Positions 38,565 through 50,649 of a DNA stretch of 64,000 nucleotides are shown here, one piece after another; the stretch's first letter is position 1; each line of letters opens with the position of its first letter. The stretch comes from Lentzea albidocapillata (lineage in GTDB: Bacteria; Actinomycetota; Actinomycetes; Mycobacteriales; Pseudonocardiaceae), in NCBI RefSeq assembly GCF_000719115.1, contig NZ_JOEA01000005.1, positions 434,001 through 498,000 on the forward strand, read 5' to 3'. Both the position numbers and the translations under genes were made by a program. Under the pieces are notes generated by a model. That model made no database searches, was not told where the DNA came from, and worked only from the letters and a program-made list of their open reading frames with translations.

Positions 38565-38574
38565 GACCCGTGAC

Positions 38575-38618
38575 GGCCGCCACCTCGGACCGTCCACAAC
38601 GAACGGTCCGAAGTGGCC
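38575..38618. terminator. Bidirectional stem-loop between convergent DUF4383 and ppm genes
   Basis: Arms GGCC-gcc-ACCTCGGACCGT (38575-38593) and ACGGTCCGAAGTGGCC (38603-38618) pair around a 9-base loop with one 3-base bulge. It lies exactly between two convergent stops and should serve both strands. Confidence 0.8.
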
Positions 38619-38624
38619 GCGCGA

Positions 38625-39392
38625 CTACTTCCTCTTGCCGGTGAACAGGTCCTTGACCTGGTTGCCGCGGCGGCGCAGGCCCCACTTCGTCACGCGGATC
38701 AGTGCCTCGCGGACGATGTTGCCGCTCATCTTCGACTCGCCGAACTCGCGCTCGAGGAACGTGATCGGCACCTCGCGCACCCGGAAGCCCAGCTCCAGCG
38801 TCCGCCACAGCAGGTCGATCTGGAAGCAGTACCCGGCCGACGCGACCGAGGCGAGGTTCAGCTTGCGCAGGGTGTCCGCGCGGAACGCGCGGTAGCCACC
38901 CGTCATGTCGCGAATGTTCGCGCCCAGCGCGAGCCGCGAGTACAGCGAGCCGCCCAGCGACAGGAACTTGCGCTGCGCCGGCCAGTTCACGACCTCGCCG
39001 CCCGGCACCCAGCGCGAGCCCAGCACCAGGTCGGCCTTCGGCAGCGCGTCGAGCAGCCGGTGCAGCTGCTCCGGGGCGTGTGAGCCGTCGGCGTCCATCT
39101 CGCAGATGACGCCGTACTCGCGGTCGAGCGCCCACTGGAAGCCCGCGACGTACGCGGCGCCCAGCCCGGCCTTCTCGGTGCGGTGCATCACGTGGACACG
39201 GTCGTCGGCGGCCGCCATCTCGTCGGCGAGCTGGCCGGTGCCATCGGGGCTGCCGTCGTCGACCACCAGCACGTGCACGTCGGGCAGTGCCGTGTGCAGC
39301 CTCTTGACGATCTTTCCGATGTTGTCCCGCTCGTTGTACGTCGGGATCACCACCAGCACCTGCCCGAGTTCCTGGTCAGGCTGCTGCGCCAT
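38625..39392 (-). CDS. ppm1: Polyprenol monophosphomannose synthase
   Basis: A family GT2 enzyme of 255 residues that makes polyprenyl-phosphate-mannose from GDP-mannose, the donor for lipoglycans and protein mannosylation. It has [24 protein letters not shown] and the metal-binding [21 protein letters not shown] and [10 protein letters not shown] are typical of the dolichol-phosphate-mannose synthase family. Its start lies 17 bases inside the 3' end of lnt. In mycobacteria the same two activities are often fused (Lnt-Ppm1), so the context supports the call. Confidence 0.93.
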   Translation of the reverse strand: MAQQPDQELGQVLVVIPTYNERDNIGKIVKRLHTALPDVHVLVVDDGSPDGTGQLADEMAAADDRVHVMHRTEKAGLGAAYVAGFQWALDREYGVICEMDADGSHAPEQLHRLLDALPKADLVLGSRWVPGGEVVNWPAQRKFLSLGGSLYSRLALGANIRDMTGGYRAFRADTLRKLNLASVASAGYCFQIDLLWRTLELGFRVREVPITFLEREFGESKMSGNIVREALIRVTKWGLRRRGNQVKDLFTGKRK

Positions 39393-40953
39393 TCGAGTCC
39401 TTCCGTCGTCGGGTGAAGCCCAGCGCCAACGCCGCGAGGCCCGCAGCGGTAATCACCCACTCGGGCCAGGCTCCTAGCCAAGTCGCCAGAGTAGTCTGCG
39501 ACCGCAGCGGCAGTGTCGCGACCAGGGCACCAGGCTCGAAAAGCCCAGTCTTCCGAGTGACGGAACCGTCGGGTTCGACGATCGCGCTGACCCCCGATGT
39601 CGCCGCCACGACCACGGCCCGGCCGTGCTCCACCGCCCGCAGTCTGGACATGGAAAGCTGCTGGTAGGTCATCTCCGTGTACCCGAACGTGGCGTTGTTC
39701 GTCGGGATCGCGATGATCGTCGCGCCGGCCGTCACGGAGTCGCGGACCACTGAGTCGAACGCCACTTCGTAACATGTGTCAAGTGCGACCTTCGCGGGCC
39801 CCATGACAAAACCCTCCGGGTCCGTGCCGGGCTGGAACACGCCCGCCCGATCCACCTCGGAGGCGAACAACCGGAAGAACGACCTCATCGGCATCGTCTC
39901 GCCGAACGGCTGCAGCTTGCGCTTGGTGTAGGTGTCCGTGGGCCCCTTGCCGGGCTCCCAGAGCACCACGGTGTTGCGCGGCAGCCCGTCGTTCTTGTCG
40001 AGGATCACGGCACCCACCGCGATCGGCGCCTTGATCGCGTCGGCGGCCGCGTCGAGCACCGCGGCGGCGTCCGGGTTGCGGAACGGGTCGATGTCCGACG
40101 AGTTCTCCGGCCAGATCACGATGTCGGGCTGCTTCTCCCGGCCAGCGGCGACGTCGGCGGCCAGTTGCAGGGTGCGCTTGGCGTGGTTGTCGAGCACGGC
40201 CCGGCGCTGCGCGTTGAAGTCGAGCCCGGCGCGCGGCACGTTGCCCTGGATCGCGGCGACGGTGACGGTCCCCGCGGAGGCATCTACCCCCACCGGTACC
40301 ACCAGCCCTACCCCCAGCGGCACGACGACCAGCGGGGCGGCGAGCCTCCAGTTCTTCGTGAGCCAGAACAGCCCGAAGCCGGTCAGCACCACCGCGAACG
40401 TCACCAGCGGCGCCCCGCCCAGCGACGCGAGCGGCAGGAACCAGCCCTCCGGCTGGCCGAACGCGATCTTGCCCCAGGTGAAGCCGCCGAACGGGACCAC
40501 ACCACGCAGCGCCTCGTCCGCCACCCACAGGCACGCGGCCCACAGCGGCCACCCCGGCACGCGCGAGGCGAACGCCATCGCGGCGGTGCCGATCGAGATC
40601 ATCAGGGCGCACGCCAGCGCCAGCGGCAGCCAGGCGACCAGCCCGACGAACTCACCGGTCCACCGCAGCAGCGGCACCATGAACCCGAGCCCGAACAGCA
40701 GTCCGTACCCGAATCCAGCGCGCGCACGCCGGTCGTAGATGGCATACGCGAGGAGCGCGAACCCGACCGGCGCGAGGAACCACAGCGGACGCGGCGGAAA
40801 GCTCAGGTAGACCAGCGCGCCGCCGGCGACGGCGAGTGCCATGCGCGACAACACCGGACGGCTCACTCTTCGCCTGCGCGCGGGCAGTTCCGGCGATTCC
40901 GGCGCGATGGGGGGTGCGACCACCCGGTCAGCGTACGAGCCCTGGATGTACAC
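39376..40953 (-). CDS. lnt: Apolipoprotein N-acyltransferase
   Basis: An integral membrane enzyme of up to 525 residues that N-acylates lipoproteins. About six N-terminal helices ([26 protein letters not shown] onward) precede a nitrilase-like domain. Its Glu-Lys-Cys triad is visible in [22 protein letters not shown] and [10 protein letters not shown], with one more helix at the C-terminus. ATG 40953 gives the longest frame and has no clear ribosome site; GTG 40923 is an alternative. It is translationally overlapped with ppm1. Confidence 0.93.
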   Translation of the reverse strand: MYIQGSYADRVVAPPIAPESPELPARRRRVSRPVLSRMALAVAGGALVYLSFPPRPLWFLAPVGFALLAYAIYDRRARAGFGYGLLFGLGFMVPLLRWTGEFVGLVAWLPLALACALMISIGTAAMAFASRVPGWPLWAACLWVADEALRGVVPFGGFTWGKIAFGQPEGWFLPLASLGGAPLVTFAVVLTGFGLFWLTKNWRLAAPLVVVPLGVGLVVPVGVDASAGTVTVAAIQGNVPRAGLDFNAQRRAVLDNHAKRTLQLAADVAAGREKQPDIVIWPENSSDIDPFRNPDAAAVLDAAADAIKAPIAVGAVILDKNDGLPRNTVVLWEPGKGPTDTYTKRKLQPFGETMPMRSFFRLFASEVDRAGVFQPGTDPEGFVMGPAKVALDTCYEVAFDSVVRDSVTAGATIIAIPTNNATFGYTEMTYQQLSMSRLRAVEHGRAVVVAATSGVSAIVEPDGSVTRKTGLFEPGALVATLPLRSQTTLATWLGAWPEWVITAAGLAALALGFTRRRKDSNGAAA

Positions 40954-41185
40954 GGGACGTATGACCTATGTCGATCCCGGGTGGAGCGCTGTCCACGGAC
41001 GGTTCGGCGGTGAACAGCCGAAGGGCCGAACGTGCGTTGAGCGAAACGGCCGATGGCTTGTTCAGCACTGGCGAAGGCAGGTAACGATCCTTCCCGCGTG
41101 GCCCCTTGGCCGAGGCGGAAAAGGTCGGCAAGCGCAAGCTTCGTTCCCTGTTTCGGTAGGGTCGGGCCAAATCAGGAGGTGACGG

Positions 41186-41791
41186 ATGCCCCGTCCAAGC
41201 GTGGAAGCCGAACGCAAGGCGCAGATCCTCGCGTCCACCTGCAAGGTGATCGCGGCTGAGGGCTTCCGCCACCTCCGGGTGTCCGACGTGGCCAAGGACG
41301 CCGGCGTGTCCGGCGGCACGGTCCACTACTACTTCGAGACCAAGCGCGAACTCACCGACGCGGCCTTCGAGCACTGCTTCGAGGTCTCGGTGGCCCGCCG
41401 CCGCTGGATCCTCGAGTCCGACGAGCCGCCGCTCTCGCGCCTGCGCATGGTGGTCGAGTCGTACCTCCCCGAGGGCGCCGAGACCGTCGAGGCATGGAAG
41501 GTCTGGGCCGAACTCTGGGTCGAGGCCATCCGCAACCCCGAGTTGCAGGAGCTCAACGAGCGCTTCTACGGCGAGTGGCGCGACATCGTGGCGAGCATCT
41601 TCCGCGACGGCCAGGCCTCCGGCGACATCCACCTGTCCGGCGACCCGCTCGAACTGGCGAACATGATGGTCAGCATGCTCGACGGCCTCGCGCTCCAGGT
41701 GTTGGCGGGCTCGCGGGCCATGACGGTGGACGCGATGCGCACCACGTGCCTCAGGTTCGTCGACCAGCTCTCGACCGCCAACGTCGGATAG
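41186..41791 (+). CDS. TetR-family regulator (BetI-like C-terminal domain)
   Basis: A 201-residue repressor. The DNA-binding head (RKAQILASTCKVIAAEGFRHLRVSDVAKDAGVSGGTVHYYFETK) is a standard TetR helix-turn-helix. The C-terminal part (VEAWKVWAELWVEAIRNPELQ...ELANMMVSMLDGLALQVL) matches the BetI-like ligand domain. AGGAGGTGA precedes ATG 41186. A TAGGGT box at 41157-41162 is a possible -10. It is divergent from lnt across 230 bases with no other gene visible. The target is unknown. Confidence 0.9.
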   Translation: MPRPSVEAERKAQILASTCKVIAAEGFRHLRVSDVAKDAGVSGGTVHYYFETKRELTDAAFEHCFEVSVARRRWILESDEPPLSRLRMVVESYLPEGAETVEAWKVWAELWVEAIRNPELQELNERFYGEWRDIVASIFRDGQASGDIHLSGDPLELANMMVSMLDGLALQVLAGSRAMTVDAMRTTCLRFVDQLSTANVG

Positions 41792-41901
41792 CCCCGCGCT
41801 GTTGCAGTGCGGACCCCTGGCATCGGGTGACGTGCCTCATCCGGGTCAAACCAGGGTTCGTCCCGATGCGAGAGATGGCCGATAGTGGGCATCCTGGGTG
41901 T

Positions 41902-42096
41902 ATGACCACGAAGGTTGCTTTGAGCAGGCCCAGGACCAACCGGATGATCGCGGGTGTCTGCGCGGGGCTCGCCCAGCGCTGGGGAATGAAGGCGGGCACC
42001 GTGCGTCTTCTGTTCCTGCTGTCCTGCCTTCTGCCCGGACCGCAGTTCGTCGTCTACCTCGTGCTCTGGGTGATGCTGCCCGACCGCGGCTACTGA
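41902..42096 (+). CDS. PspC-domain small membrane protein
   Basis: A 64-residue protein consisting of one PspC domain: SRPRTNRMIAGVCAGLAQRWGMKAGTVRLLF, then a membrane helix (VVYLVLWVMLP). PspC proteins join envelope-stress responses or act as small membrane anchors. The last 7 bases overlap the convergent hypothetical gene. Confidence 0.85.
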   Translation: MTTKVALSRPRTNRMIAGVCAGLAQRWGMKAGTVRLLFLLSCLLPGPQFVVYLVLWVMLPDRGY

Positions 42097-42641
42097 CCGG
42101 CGGCGATCAGCGCGCGGTAGCCGGGGATCGGGGCACCGCCCGCCTTCTCGAACAGGAGCGCCTCACTGAGGCCGGCACGCGTGCCGTCGCCCAGGCTCCT
42201 GTTCGAGGTCCAGAGGTTCGCGCGCAGTCCCTGGTTCTCGACGGACAGGATGTCCTCATTGGACCGCAGCGGCTCGCCGGTGGCCCGCCGCCACTCGGCG
42301 ACCGCCGTCCAGAACTCGTCGACCGCGTTCCACACGACGAGGCAGCGCGGCCCGAGCACCGCCCGGATCTCGTCCGCCGTGCACAGTTGCTCCAGGCTGT
42401 GCGAGGCGAGGTTCTGCAGGTCCTCGACCAGCGCCACCACGAGGTCGTGGTTGGCCTCCTCGGCGGCCAGCTTCTCCGCGACCTTCCCGACCATCGGCAG
42501 CACGTCGCCGGGCGCCGCCCGGTTCGCGGCCACATACGCCGCCATCGTGGCGACGTTCAGCTCGCTCTGGTCCTCGACGTGCTTCCAGGTGAACCCGGCC
42601 GACTCGGCCAGCCGCTGCGGCGCGGTCCTGCGTCCCCACAT
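42090..42641 (-). CDS. Hypothetical 183-residue helical protein
   Basis: I do not recognise a family. The protein is largely helical and acidic (VAEKLAAEEANHDLVVALVEDLQNLASHSLEQL), has no signal peptide or membrane segment, and ends with a short AGGAPIPGYRALI stretch. GGGGGGA precedes ATG 42641. It lies downstream of the DUF5753 regulator on the same strand with a gap of about 120 bases and could be its partner, although it is not the DUF397 protein usually found there. Confidence 0.65.
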   Translation of the reverse strand: MWGRRTAPQRLAESAGFTWKHVEDQSELNVATMAAYVAANRAAPGDVLPMVGKVAEKLAAEEANHDLVVALVEDLQNLASHSLEQLCTADEIRAVLGPRCLVVWNAVDEFWTAVAEWRRATGEPLRSNEDILSVENQGLRANLWTSNRSLGDGTRAGLSEALLFEKAGGAPIPGYRALIAAGQ

Positions 42642-42761
42642 GTGCTTCCCCCCAGGTCAGGCTTGTCGGGGGATCATCGCAGAAGCCTCGACCGGCGGGT
42701 CCGGTGACCAGGCGCAGGAACGCCTCCCACGCTGCTGGCTCGGGCGACGCGTGAACGATGC

Positions 42762-43637
42762 TCAGTACATTCCGGCACGGCCCAACAGCTCCACCGGCGG
42801 GTCGTTCGGATCGAAGCCGCGTGTCAGCACACGATCGATCAATCTCCGCGAAGCGTCTTCACTCAGCGCGACTCCATCCAGCTTCTTGAGCACCTTCGAG
42901 TAGAGCGAGATCGATGCCCTGTCGTCGAGGAACAGCGCCGAGTTCAGGCCCTCGACGTAGGCCATCGGTTCGTACTTGGCGAACGACAGCATGGTGAAGT
43001 CGCCTGTCAACGCCCGGCCGGCTGGCACGATCCGAACGCTGATGTACGGCCGAATCATCAGGCGCAGAATCTCGTGGAGCTGCTCCGCCAACACATCGAG
43101 ACCTCCCACCGGCGAGTACAACACGGGCTCGTACACGTAGAAGACGAATCGCTTGGTGTTGTCGACGAGCTCTCGGCGCTCGACGCGAGCGGCGACGAGC
43201 GCCTCCACATCCTTCGCCTCCACAAACGGCGAGTCTTCGGCCAGAACGCGGATGTACGACTCGACCTGAGTCAGACCTGGCAGGAACAACAAACTCCAGG
43301 CCACCACCGTCTCGGCCATCTTCTGCTGGCGGTTGAGCGCCCGAAGACGGGGCGGCACCGGCGAATCGTAAAGCTGCAGCCAGCCTCTCTCCCTGGATTC
43401 CAGGTAGAGATCCTTCAAGTACTTGAACTCATCTGGCGCAGCCTGACACATGCCCAGCAGGTAGGTGAAATCGTCGAGAGACACCCCGGCCTTGCCGTTG
43501 ACCAGATCCGACAGCTTGGCGTGCTCCCACTTGACCCGCCGCGCCAACTCACTCTCCAGCATTCCGGTTCGCGCGATCGCTTCCCGCAGGCATTCACCGA
43601 ACTCGCGCCCCAGCACAGTGGACACTCTCTTTGGCAT
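42762..43637 (-). CDS. Helix-turn-helix regulator with DUF5753 (Scr1-type)
   Basis: A 291-residue regulator. The XRE-like N-terminal domain (LGREFGECLREAIARTGMLESELARRVKWEHAKLSDLVNGKAG) is followed by the DUF5753 C-terminal domain (VAWSLLFLPGLTQVESYIRVL, then AARVERRELVDNTKRFVFYVYEPVL, RIVPAG and FAKYEPMAYVEGLNSALFL). These regulators are numerous in morphologically complex actinobacteria and are usually paired with a small DUF397 protein, as an antitoxin-like or developmental module. No DUF397 gene is seen on either side. Confidence 0.9.
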   Translation of the reverse strand: MPKRVSTVLGREFGECLREAIARTGMLESELARRVKWEHAKLSDLVNGKAGVSLDDFTYLLGMCQAAPDEFKYLKDLYLESRERGWLQLYDSPVPPRLRALNRQQKMAETVVAWSLLFLPGLTQVESYIRVLAEDSPFVEAKDVEALVAARVERRELVDNTKRFVFYVYEPVLYSPVGGLDVLAEQLHEILRLMIRPYISVRIVPAGRALTGDFTMLSFAKYEPMAYVEGLNSALFLDDRASISLYSKVLKKLDGVALSEDASRRLIDRVLTRGFDPNDPPVELLGRAGMY

Positions 43638-43729
43638 GCCAGAGAAATTAGCCCCGCCGCTCCCCGCGCCTCCATCATTTCGGGCCCAAATTGACCTGAA
43701 AGAAGCAGATGTAGAAGGGTTCTACGACT

Positions 43730-44509
43730 TTAACGGCTCTCTTCCACGGGTATGCCGGCCAGCTCCTCCGTGAGGCTCGTGAACGCCTCCGGCTGCACCC
43801 GGAACCACCCGTCGAACGGCTGCGTCATCCCCACGCACAGCACGCAGACGAACGCCAGCACGGCGGAGGTCAGGCTCATCTGCAGGATGTGCCGCTTGCG
43901 CGCCGTGAACCCGATCAGCATCGGGAACACGATCATCGCGACGGCACCCGCGATCGTCCCGATCAGCATGATCCGGCCGGTGTTGTCCAGGCCACCGGCC
44001 GAATCCAGCCGGTCGCGCCGCAGGTCGGTGATCTCCCGCATCCGTTCCAGCGACCGTTCGCGGGCGCTCTTCACCTGGTCCGGTGACGTGGGCAGCGACA
44101 GGATCTCGGTGTGCAGCGAGTTCAGCGTCTCGGTGGTCTTGTCGTCGGGCTCCCCCGCCGCCAGCTTGGGCCATTCCTGGTCCACCACCAGTTTCGGGTA
44201 CTCGGTGAGCAGTGAGCGGATGTGGTCGCGCTGCGGCTGCGGCACGACCGCGGTCTGCCAGTAGACGTCGGCGACCGCGGCGGCCTCGCGGGCGGCGTTG
44301 TCCTCGGCGGCACCGCCCTCCTCCCAGACGATCACCATGTAGAAGGCCAGCGCGACGATGAACAGGCCGCTGATCACCGCGCCGAGGAAGCCGCGCGAGT
44401 CCGCGTCCCTGTCGTCGGCCTGGTCGTGGGCACGGGAACGCCCGAACAGCAGGAGGGCGATCGCCGTGACGACAACCGACGCGAGAATGATGACGAGCCC
44501 GGTCCACAT
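43730..44509 (-). CDS. DUF4239 (bestrophin-like) membrane protein
   Basis: A 259-residue membrane protein: two N-terminal helices (WTGLVIILASVVVTAIALLLF and FLGAVISGLFIVALAFYMVIVW), a middle of about 120 residues on one face, and two C-terminal helices (ILIGTIAGAVAMIVFPMLIG-like and ILQMSLTSAVLAFVCVLCVGM). This is the DUF4239 layout, which resembles bestrophin channels. ATG 44509 is chosen because GGGGAG lies nine bases upstream; ATG 44518 touches that site. Function unknown. Confidence 0.82.
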   Translation of the reverse strand: MWTGLVIILASVVVTAIALLLFGRSRAHDQADDRDADSRGFLGAVISGLFIVALAFYMVIVWEEGGAAEDNAAREAAAVADVYWQTAVVPQPQRDHIRSLLTEYPKLVVDQEWPKLAAGEPDDKTTETLNSLHTEILSLPTSPDQVKSARERSLERMREITDLRRDRLDSAGGLDNTGRIMLIGTIAGAVAMIVFPMLIGFTARKRHILQMSLTSAVLAFVCVLCVGMTQPFDGWFRVQPEAFTSLTEELAGIPVEESR

Positions 44510-44772
44510 GGCCTCCATCTCCCCACAGCGGACACCGTTTGACCACCAACACCACGCTTCCCGGCAGTCTTCCCCGCCCGACAAGAGCAACGGAGTTTGA
44601 TCAAGTACACAGCAAGTCCACTTCGAACGGCCGGCTCGGAAGCCTTTGACACGAACAGGAGAACCAGCGACGTCAGTCCTCGACGGAGAGTGAGGACGTG
44701 GTGGTCAACGGGCGGTGACAACGCCGGTCCAACCGTGCCAACCTGTGCGGCGACCCCACCGGAAGGCGTGGC

Positions 44773-46836
44773 ATGCGTGTACCGATCCTCATCGCCGTCG
44801 TGCTGCTGGTTCCGTTGCTCACCCCGGGTCCGCCGGTCGCCGCGGCCGAGGTGTGGCGCACCCAGTTCGACGAGGCGGTGTACGGAGATGTCACGGTCGT
44901 CGGCAACTCCGTCCTGACCTGCCCGACGCCCGAGCAGGCGGGACCGGACCCCAAGTACTCGCCGAAGTCCTGTGTGGACGCGCTGAACCGCAAGGGGCAC
45001 GGGCCGTCCGCGCTGAACAACAGCCACCCCATGTCCTGGACCGACGTCGACGACGACCCGGCGACGTTCAACTCGTCCAACGCCCAGATCGGCATCCCGG
45101 CCGGCGCGACCGTCGCCTACGCCAAGCTCGGCTGGGCGGGCAGCGCGACCTGCCGTGACGGTGTGACCCCACCTGGCACCCCACGAGACCCCGTCACGTT
45201 CAACGGCACCCGCGTCAGCCCCGGCCGGTTCGTCATCGACGGCCCAGACGACCTCTCGCACACCGACAACGCCTTCTACAGCGCCGAGGCCGACGTCACG
45301 CGGGCGTTGACGAGCGGCACCGTGACGGTCGGCAACGTCTGGGCGCCGCAGGGGTTCGACTGTTTCGGCGGCTGGTCGCTGACGGTCGTGTGGAAGTTCG
45401 CGAACGCCACCGCGGCAGCACCCGCGAAGCGGCACATCGCGGTGCACGGCGGACATGTCCGGCTTCCCACGAGGAAGCCGGTGCTGCACACCCCGATCGC
45501 GCCGACGCACCCCACCGGTGGGGTCATCCGGGTGGGTATGACCGCGTACGAGGGCGACTGGGCCACGGACGGCGACCAGATGCTGATCAACGGCACCGCG
45601 GTCGGCGGGCGCAACGCGTTCGTGTCGTCCGCACAAGGTGCCGCGTATCCCAACAACATGAGCGTCGACGCGCGCACGGTCACCGTTGACGCCAACGTCC
45701 TCAAGCCCGGCACGAAGAGCGCCGAGCTGGCGTTCAGAAGGGCCGAGGACGCGTTCCTCGTGCAGAGCATCGCGTGGTCGTTCCCGCTCCCCGAACTCAC
45801 CCTCGCCGTCGACCCCGTGAAGCCCGTCGCGCACCCGAAGGACACCGTCGCGCAGACCACGACGGTCACCAACGCCGGTGACGCGCCCGCCACCGGCGTG
45901 ACCGTGTGCGGTCAGCAGGTCGGCACGATCGCCCCGCACGCCACGGCGACGCGCACGTGCTCGTCCACGGCGGCCGACGACGACTACGCCACGACGGTCG
46001 CGGTGAGCGGCACCAGCCTCGCGGGCGATCCACTCGCGGCGCAGCAGTCGTCGACCGTGGACGTGCTGCACCCGGCGTTGCGTGCGACCACCGCGTCCGA
46101 ACCGCTGACGGCGCTCCCGGGCCAGGCCGTGAAGTTCACGACGACGGTCACCAATACCGGCGACACCCCGCTCTACGGCCTGGTCGCCCGTGCGGGTGCC
46201 GGGTGTGACCCCATGCAGGGTCAGCTCGACCCCGGAGCCACGGCGGTGGTGGCCTGCACCGCCCCGGCGGGTGATGAGAGCGGCGCGCTGACCTCGGCAA
46301 TCTCGGCCGCCGACAGGATCGGTGGCAAGGTCGAGGCGTCGGCATCGGTGCGGGTCGAGGTGATCTACCCGCGCCTGACCATCAGCGCGGTCTGGTCGAA
46401 GGACCGCGCGCGGGACGGCGAGGTCGTCACCGTCACGGTCACGGTCGGCAACCCGTCCGACCTGCCGATCGCGGACGTCCAGGTGACCGGCGAGCCCGCC
46501 GCGTGCCGCCGGACGTTCCCGGTGCTGGCACCCCGTGCCCGCGTCACCTACACCTGCCAGGTCACCGCCCCGATGAACTCCCGGCTGACGGTGTCCGGCG
46601 CGGGTGCCGGCGCAGCGATCAGCGAAAGCGCGGTCGTCCGGATCGAGTCGGTGAACGCCCCGCTCCCGCCCGATCCCGCTCCGCCCGCGCCGACACCTGA
46701 CGAACCACCGCCTCCGCAGCCGGTCGCGCACGTCCAGCAGGTGTCGAAACCCGCGGTCGGCGGTGTGGCGGCGGTGATCGGGATGATCGGCATGGTGGTC
46801 GTCGCGAGCGCGTTGTCCGGGCTGGGGCGTCGCTGA
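44773..46836 (+). CDS. Cell-surface DUF11-type repeat protein with C-terminal membrane anchor
   Basis: A 687-residue exported protein. A signal peptide (PILIAVVLLVPLLTPGPPVAAA) precedes an N-terminal domain of about 320 residues found in actinobacterial surface proteins (WRTQFDEAVYGDVTVVGNSVLTCP...VAYAKLGWAG). Three or more Ig-like DUF11 repeats follow (LTLAVDPVKPVAHPKDTV, LRATTASEPLTALPGQ, LTISAVWSKDRARDGE). A Pro-rich stalk and a final helix (VAAVIGMIGMVVVASALSGL) would hold it in the membrane. Probably structural or adhesive. GGAAGG lies eight bases before ATG 44773. It stands alone. Confidence 0.85.
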   Translation: MRVPILIAVVLLVPLLTPGPPVAAAEVWRTQFDEAVYGDVTVVGNSVLTCPTPEQAGPDPKYSPKSCVDALNRKGHGPSALNNSHPMSWTDVDDDPATFNSSNAQIGIPAGATVAYAKLGWAGSATCRDGVTPPGTPRDPVTFNGTRVSPGRFVIDGPDDLSHTDNAFYSAEADVTRALTSGTVTVGNVWAPQGFDCFGGWSLTVVWKFANATAAAPAKRHIAVHGGHVRLPTRKPVLHTPIAPTHPTGGVIRVGMTAYEGDWATDGDQMLINGTAVGGRNAFVSSAQGAAYPNNMSVDARTVTVDANVLKPGTKSAELAFRRAEDAFLVQSIAWSFPLPELTLAVDPVKPVAHPKDTVAQTTTVTNAGDAPATGVTVCGQQVGTIAPHATATRTCSSTAADDDYATTVAVSGTSLAGDPLAAQQSSTVDVLHPALRATTASEPLTALPGQAVKFTTTVTNTGDTPLYGLVARAGAGCDPMQGQLDPGATAVVACTAPAGDESGALTSAISAADRIGGKVEASASVRVEVIYPRLTISAVWSKDRARDGEVVTVTVTVGNPSDLPIADVQVTGEPAACRRTFPVLAPRARVTYTCQVTAPMNSRLTVSGAGAGAAISESAVVRIESVNAPLPPDPAPPAPTPDEPPPPQPVAHVQQVSKPAVGGVAAVIGMIGMVVVASALSGLGRR

Positions 46837-46909
46837 GGTCCGGCGAATTCGTTCTGGTGGTGTGAACACGGGCGTGTTGCTCCAGAGCCGGATGCGGTAG
46901 AAGGGTCCT

Positions 46910-47464
46910 GTGGAAATCACCGCCTTCCTCGACCGCAAGCTCGCCCGCAGGTTCCGGACGTACGACATCGACGGCGACGGGTTCATCGAGCGGGAGGACT
47001 TCACACAGGCGGGCGAACGCACCACCAAGGCGTTCGGGCTGGCGGCGGACGATCCGAAGGCCGTGCGGTTCCACGACATGCTGATCGGGCTGTGGGAGCA
47101 CCTGGCGTCGGCCGCCGATCTGGACCGCGACGGGCGCATCAGCGTCGAGGAGTACAAGAACGCGTTCGCGAACGGGCTGCTGGAGACGCCGGAGTCGTTC
47201 GACGAGGGTTATGTGCCGTTCCTGGACGCGCTGATGTCGGTCGCGGACGAGGACGACGACGGCAAACTCACGCTCGAAGAGCACGTGAAGTGGACCGGCG
47301 CGTTGATGGACCTCTCGGAGCGCGACGCGCGCGGGATCCACGACCTGTTGTCCGACGAGGACGGGCTGCTGTCCACGCAGGCCCTGCTGGCGGCCATCAG
47401 GGAGTTCTACTTCTCCGAGGATCCCGCCGAGGCAGGCAACTGGCTGCTGGGGTCGTTGGACTGA
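46910..47464 (+). CDS. EF-hand calcium-binding protein, copy 1 (calerythrin-like)
   Basis: A 184-residue sarcoplasmic-type calcium binder resembling calerythrin of Saccharopolyspora. Three canonical EF loops are seen: DIDGDGFIERED, DLDRDGRISVEE and DEDDDGKLTLEE. The fourth (LSDEDGLLST) lacks the first ligand Asp and is likely dead. The start is GTG 46910. A paralogue lies at 50650-51204 with the same ends (FLDRKL-ARRF and FYFSED...AWLLG-like). The GNAT gene begins two bases after its stop. Confidence 0.92.
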   Translation: MEITAFLDRKLARRFRTYDIDGDGFIEREDFTQAGERTTKAFGLAADDPKAVRFHDMLIGLWEHLASAADLDRDGRISVEEYKNAFANGLLETPESFDEGYVPFLDALMSVADEDDDGKLTLEEHVKWTGALMDLSERDARGIHDLLSDEDGLLSTQALLAAIREFYFSEDPAEAGNWLLGSLD

Positions 47465-47465
47465 C

Positions 47466-48182
47466 GTGCTGCTGAAGACGCTGCAGGAGTACGCGGCACG
47501 GGCCCAGCCCGCCGCGCACGTCGAGGAGGCCGGCGGCTGGTGGCTGCGGCACTCCCCCGGCGACGCCTGGTGGGTGAGCGCGGTGCTGCCGCACGACCGC
47601 GAGGACCGGGTGGCGCGGGCCGAGGAGTTCTGCGCCGAACGCGGGGCCGGGGCGCGGTTCCAGATCACGCCGGGCGTGTGCGCGGACGATCTCGACCGGA
47701 CGTTGGACGACCGGGGTTATGCGCGGGGTCATGACATGTCCCTGCAGATCGCGTCGACCTCCGAGGTGCTGCGCCAGTCCCACTCGGACGCGGGCGAGGT
47801 GACGGCGCGGCCGACCGACGAGTGGCTCGCGGCGTGGCAGGCGGCGACCACACGCGACGTCAGTGCCGAACGCGACCTGCTCAGCCGCGTCGAGCATCCG
47901 TCCGCCTACGCGTACGCCGAGGTGGACGGTCAGGTGGTGGCCGTAGGGCGTGCGGTGACCGAGGAGGGGTGGGCCGGGGTGTTCGGCATGGCGACGCTCC
48001 CGCACGCACGCGGTCAGGGCGCCGCACGGTCCGTGCTCGCCGCACTGGCCTCATGGGCGGCCGCGCGCGAGGCGAACCACATGTACCTGCAGATGGAGAA
48101 GGCGAACACCACGGCGTTCCGGCTGTACGAACGGACGGGGTTCCGCGAGGTGTGCACCTACCACTACCGGATTCGGGCATAA
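47466..48182 (+). CDS. GNAT-family N-acetyltransferase
   Basis: A 238-residue acetyltransferase. The C-terminal GNAT domain carries the acetyl-CoA loop MATLPHARGQGAARSVLAALASWA and the last strands (YLQMEKANTTAFRLYERTGFREV). The N-terminal half (YAARAQPAAHVEEAGGWWLRHSPGDAWWVSAVLPH) is a degenerate second GNAT-like lobe. The substrate is unknown. GTG 47466 follows the EF-hand stop by one base, so the two are coupled. Confidence 0.9.
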   Translation: MLLKTLQEYAARAQPAAHVEEAGGWWLRHSPGDAWWVSAVLPHDREDRVARAEEFCAERGAGARFQITPGVCADDLDRTLDDRGYARGHDMSLQIASTSEVLRQSHSDAGEVTARPTDEWLAAWQAATTRDVSAERDLLSRVEHPSAYAYAEVDGQVVAVGRAVTEEGWAGVFGMATLPHARGQGAARSVLAALASWAAAREANHMYLQMEKANTTAFRLYERTGFREVCTYHYRIRA

Positions 48183-48234
48183 CCAATCAGGAATCAAGAA
48201 GGCAGAGCCGAGTGGCGCGAGTTAGCTTTGCGCC

Positions 48235-50631
<2,397 letters not shown>

Positions 50632-50649
50632 CGGGGTACACAAGGGGGC

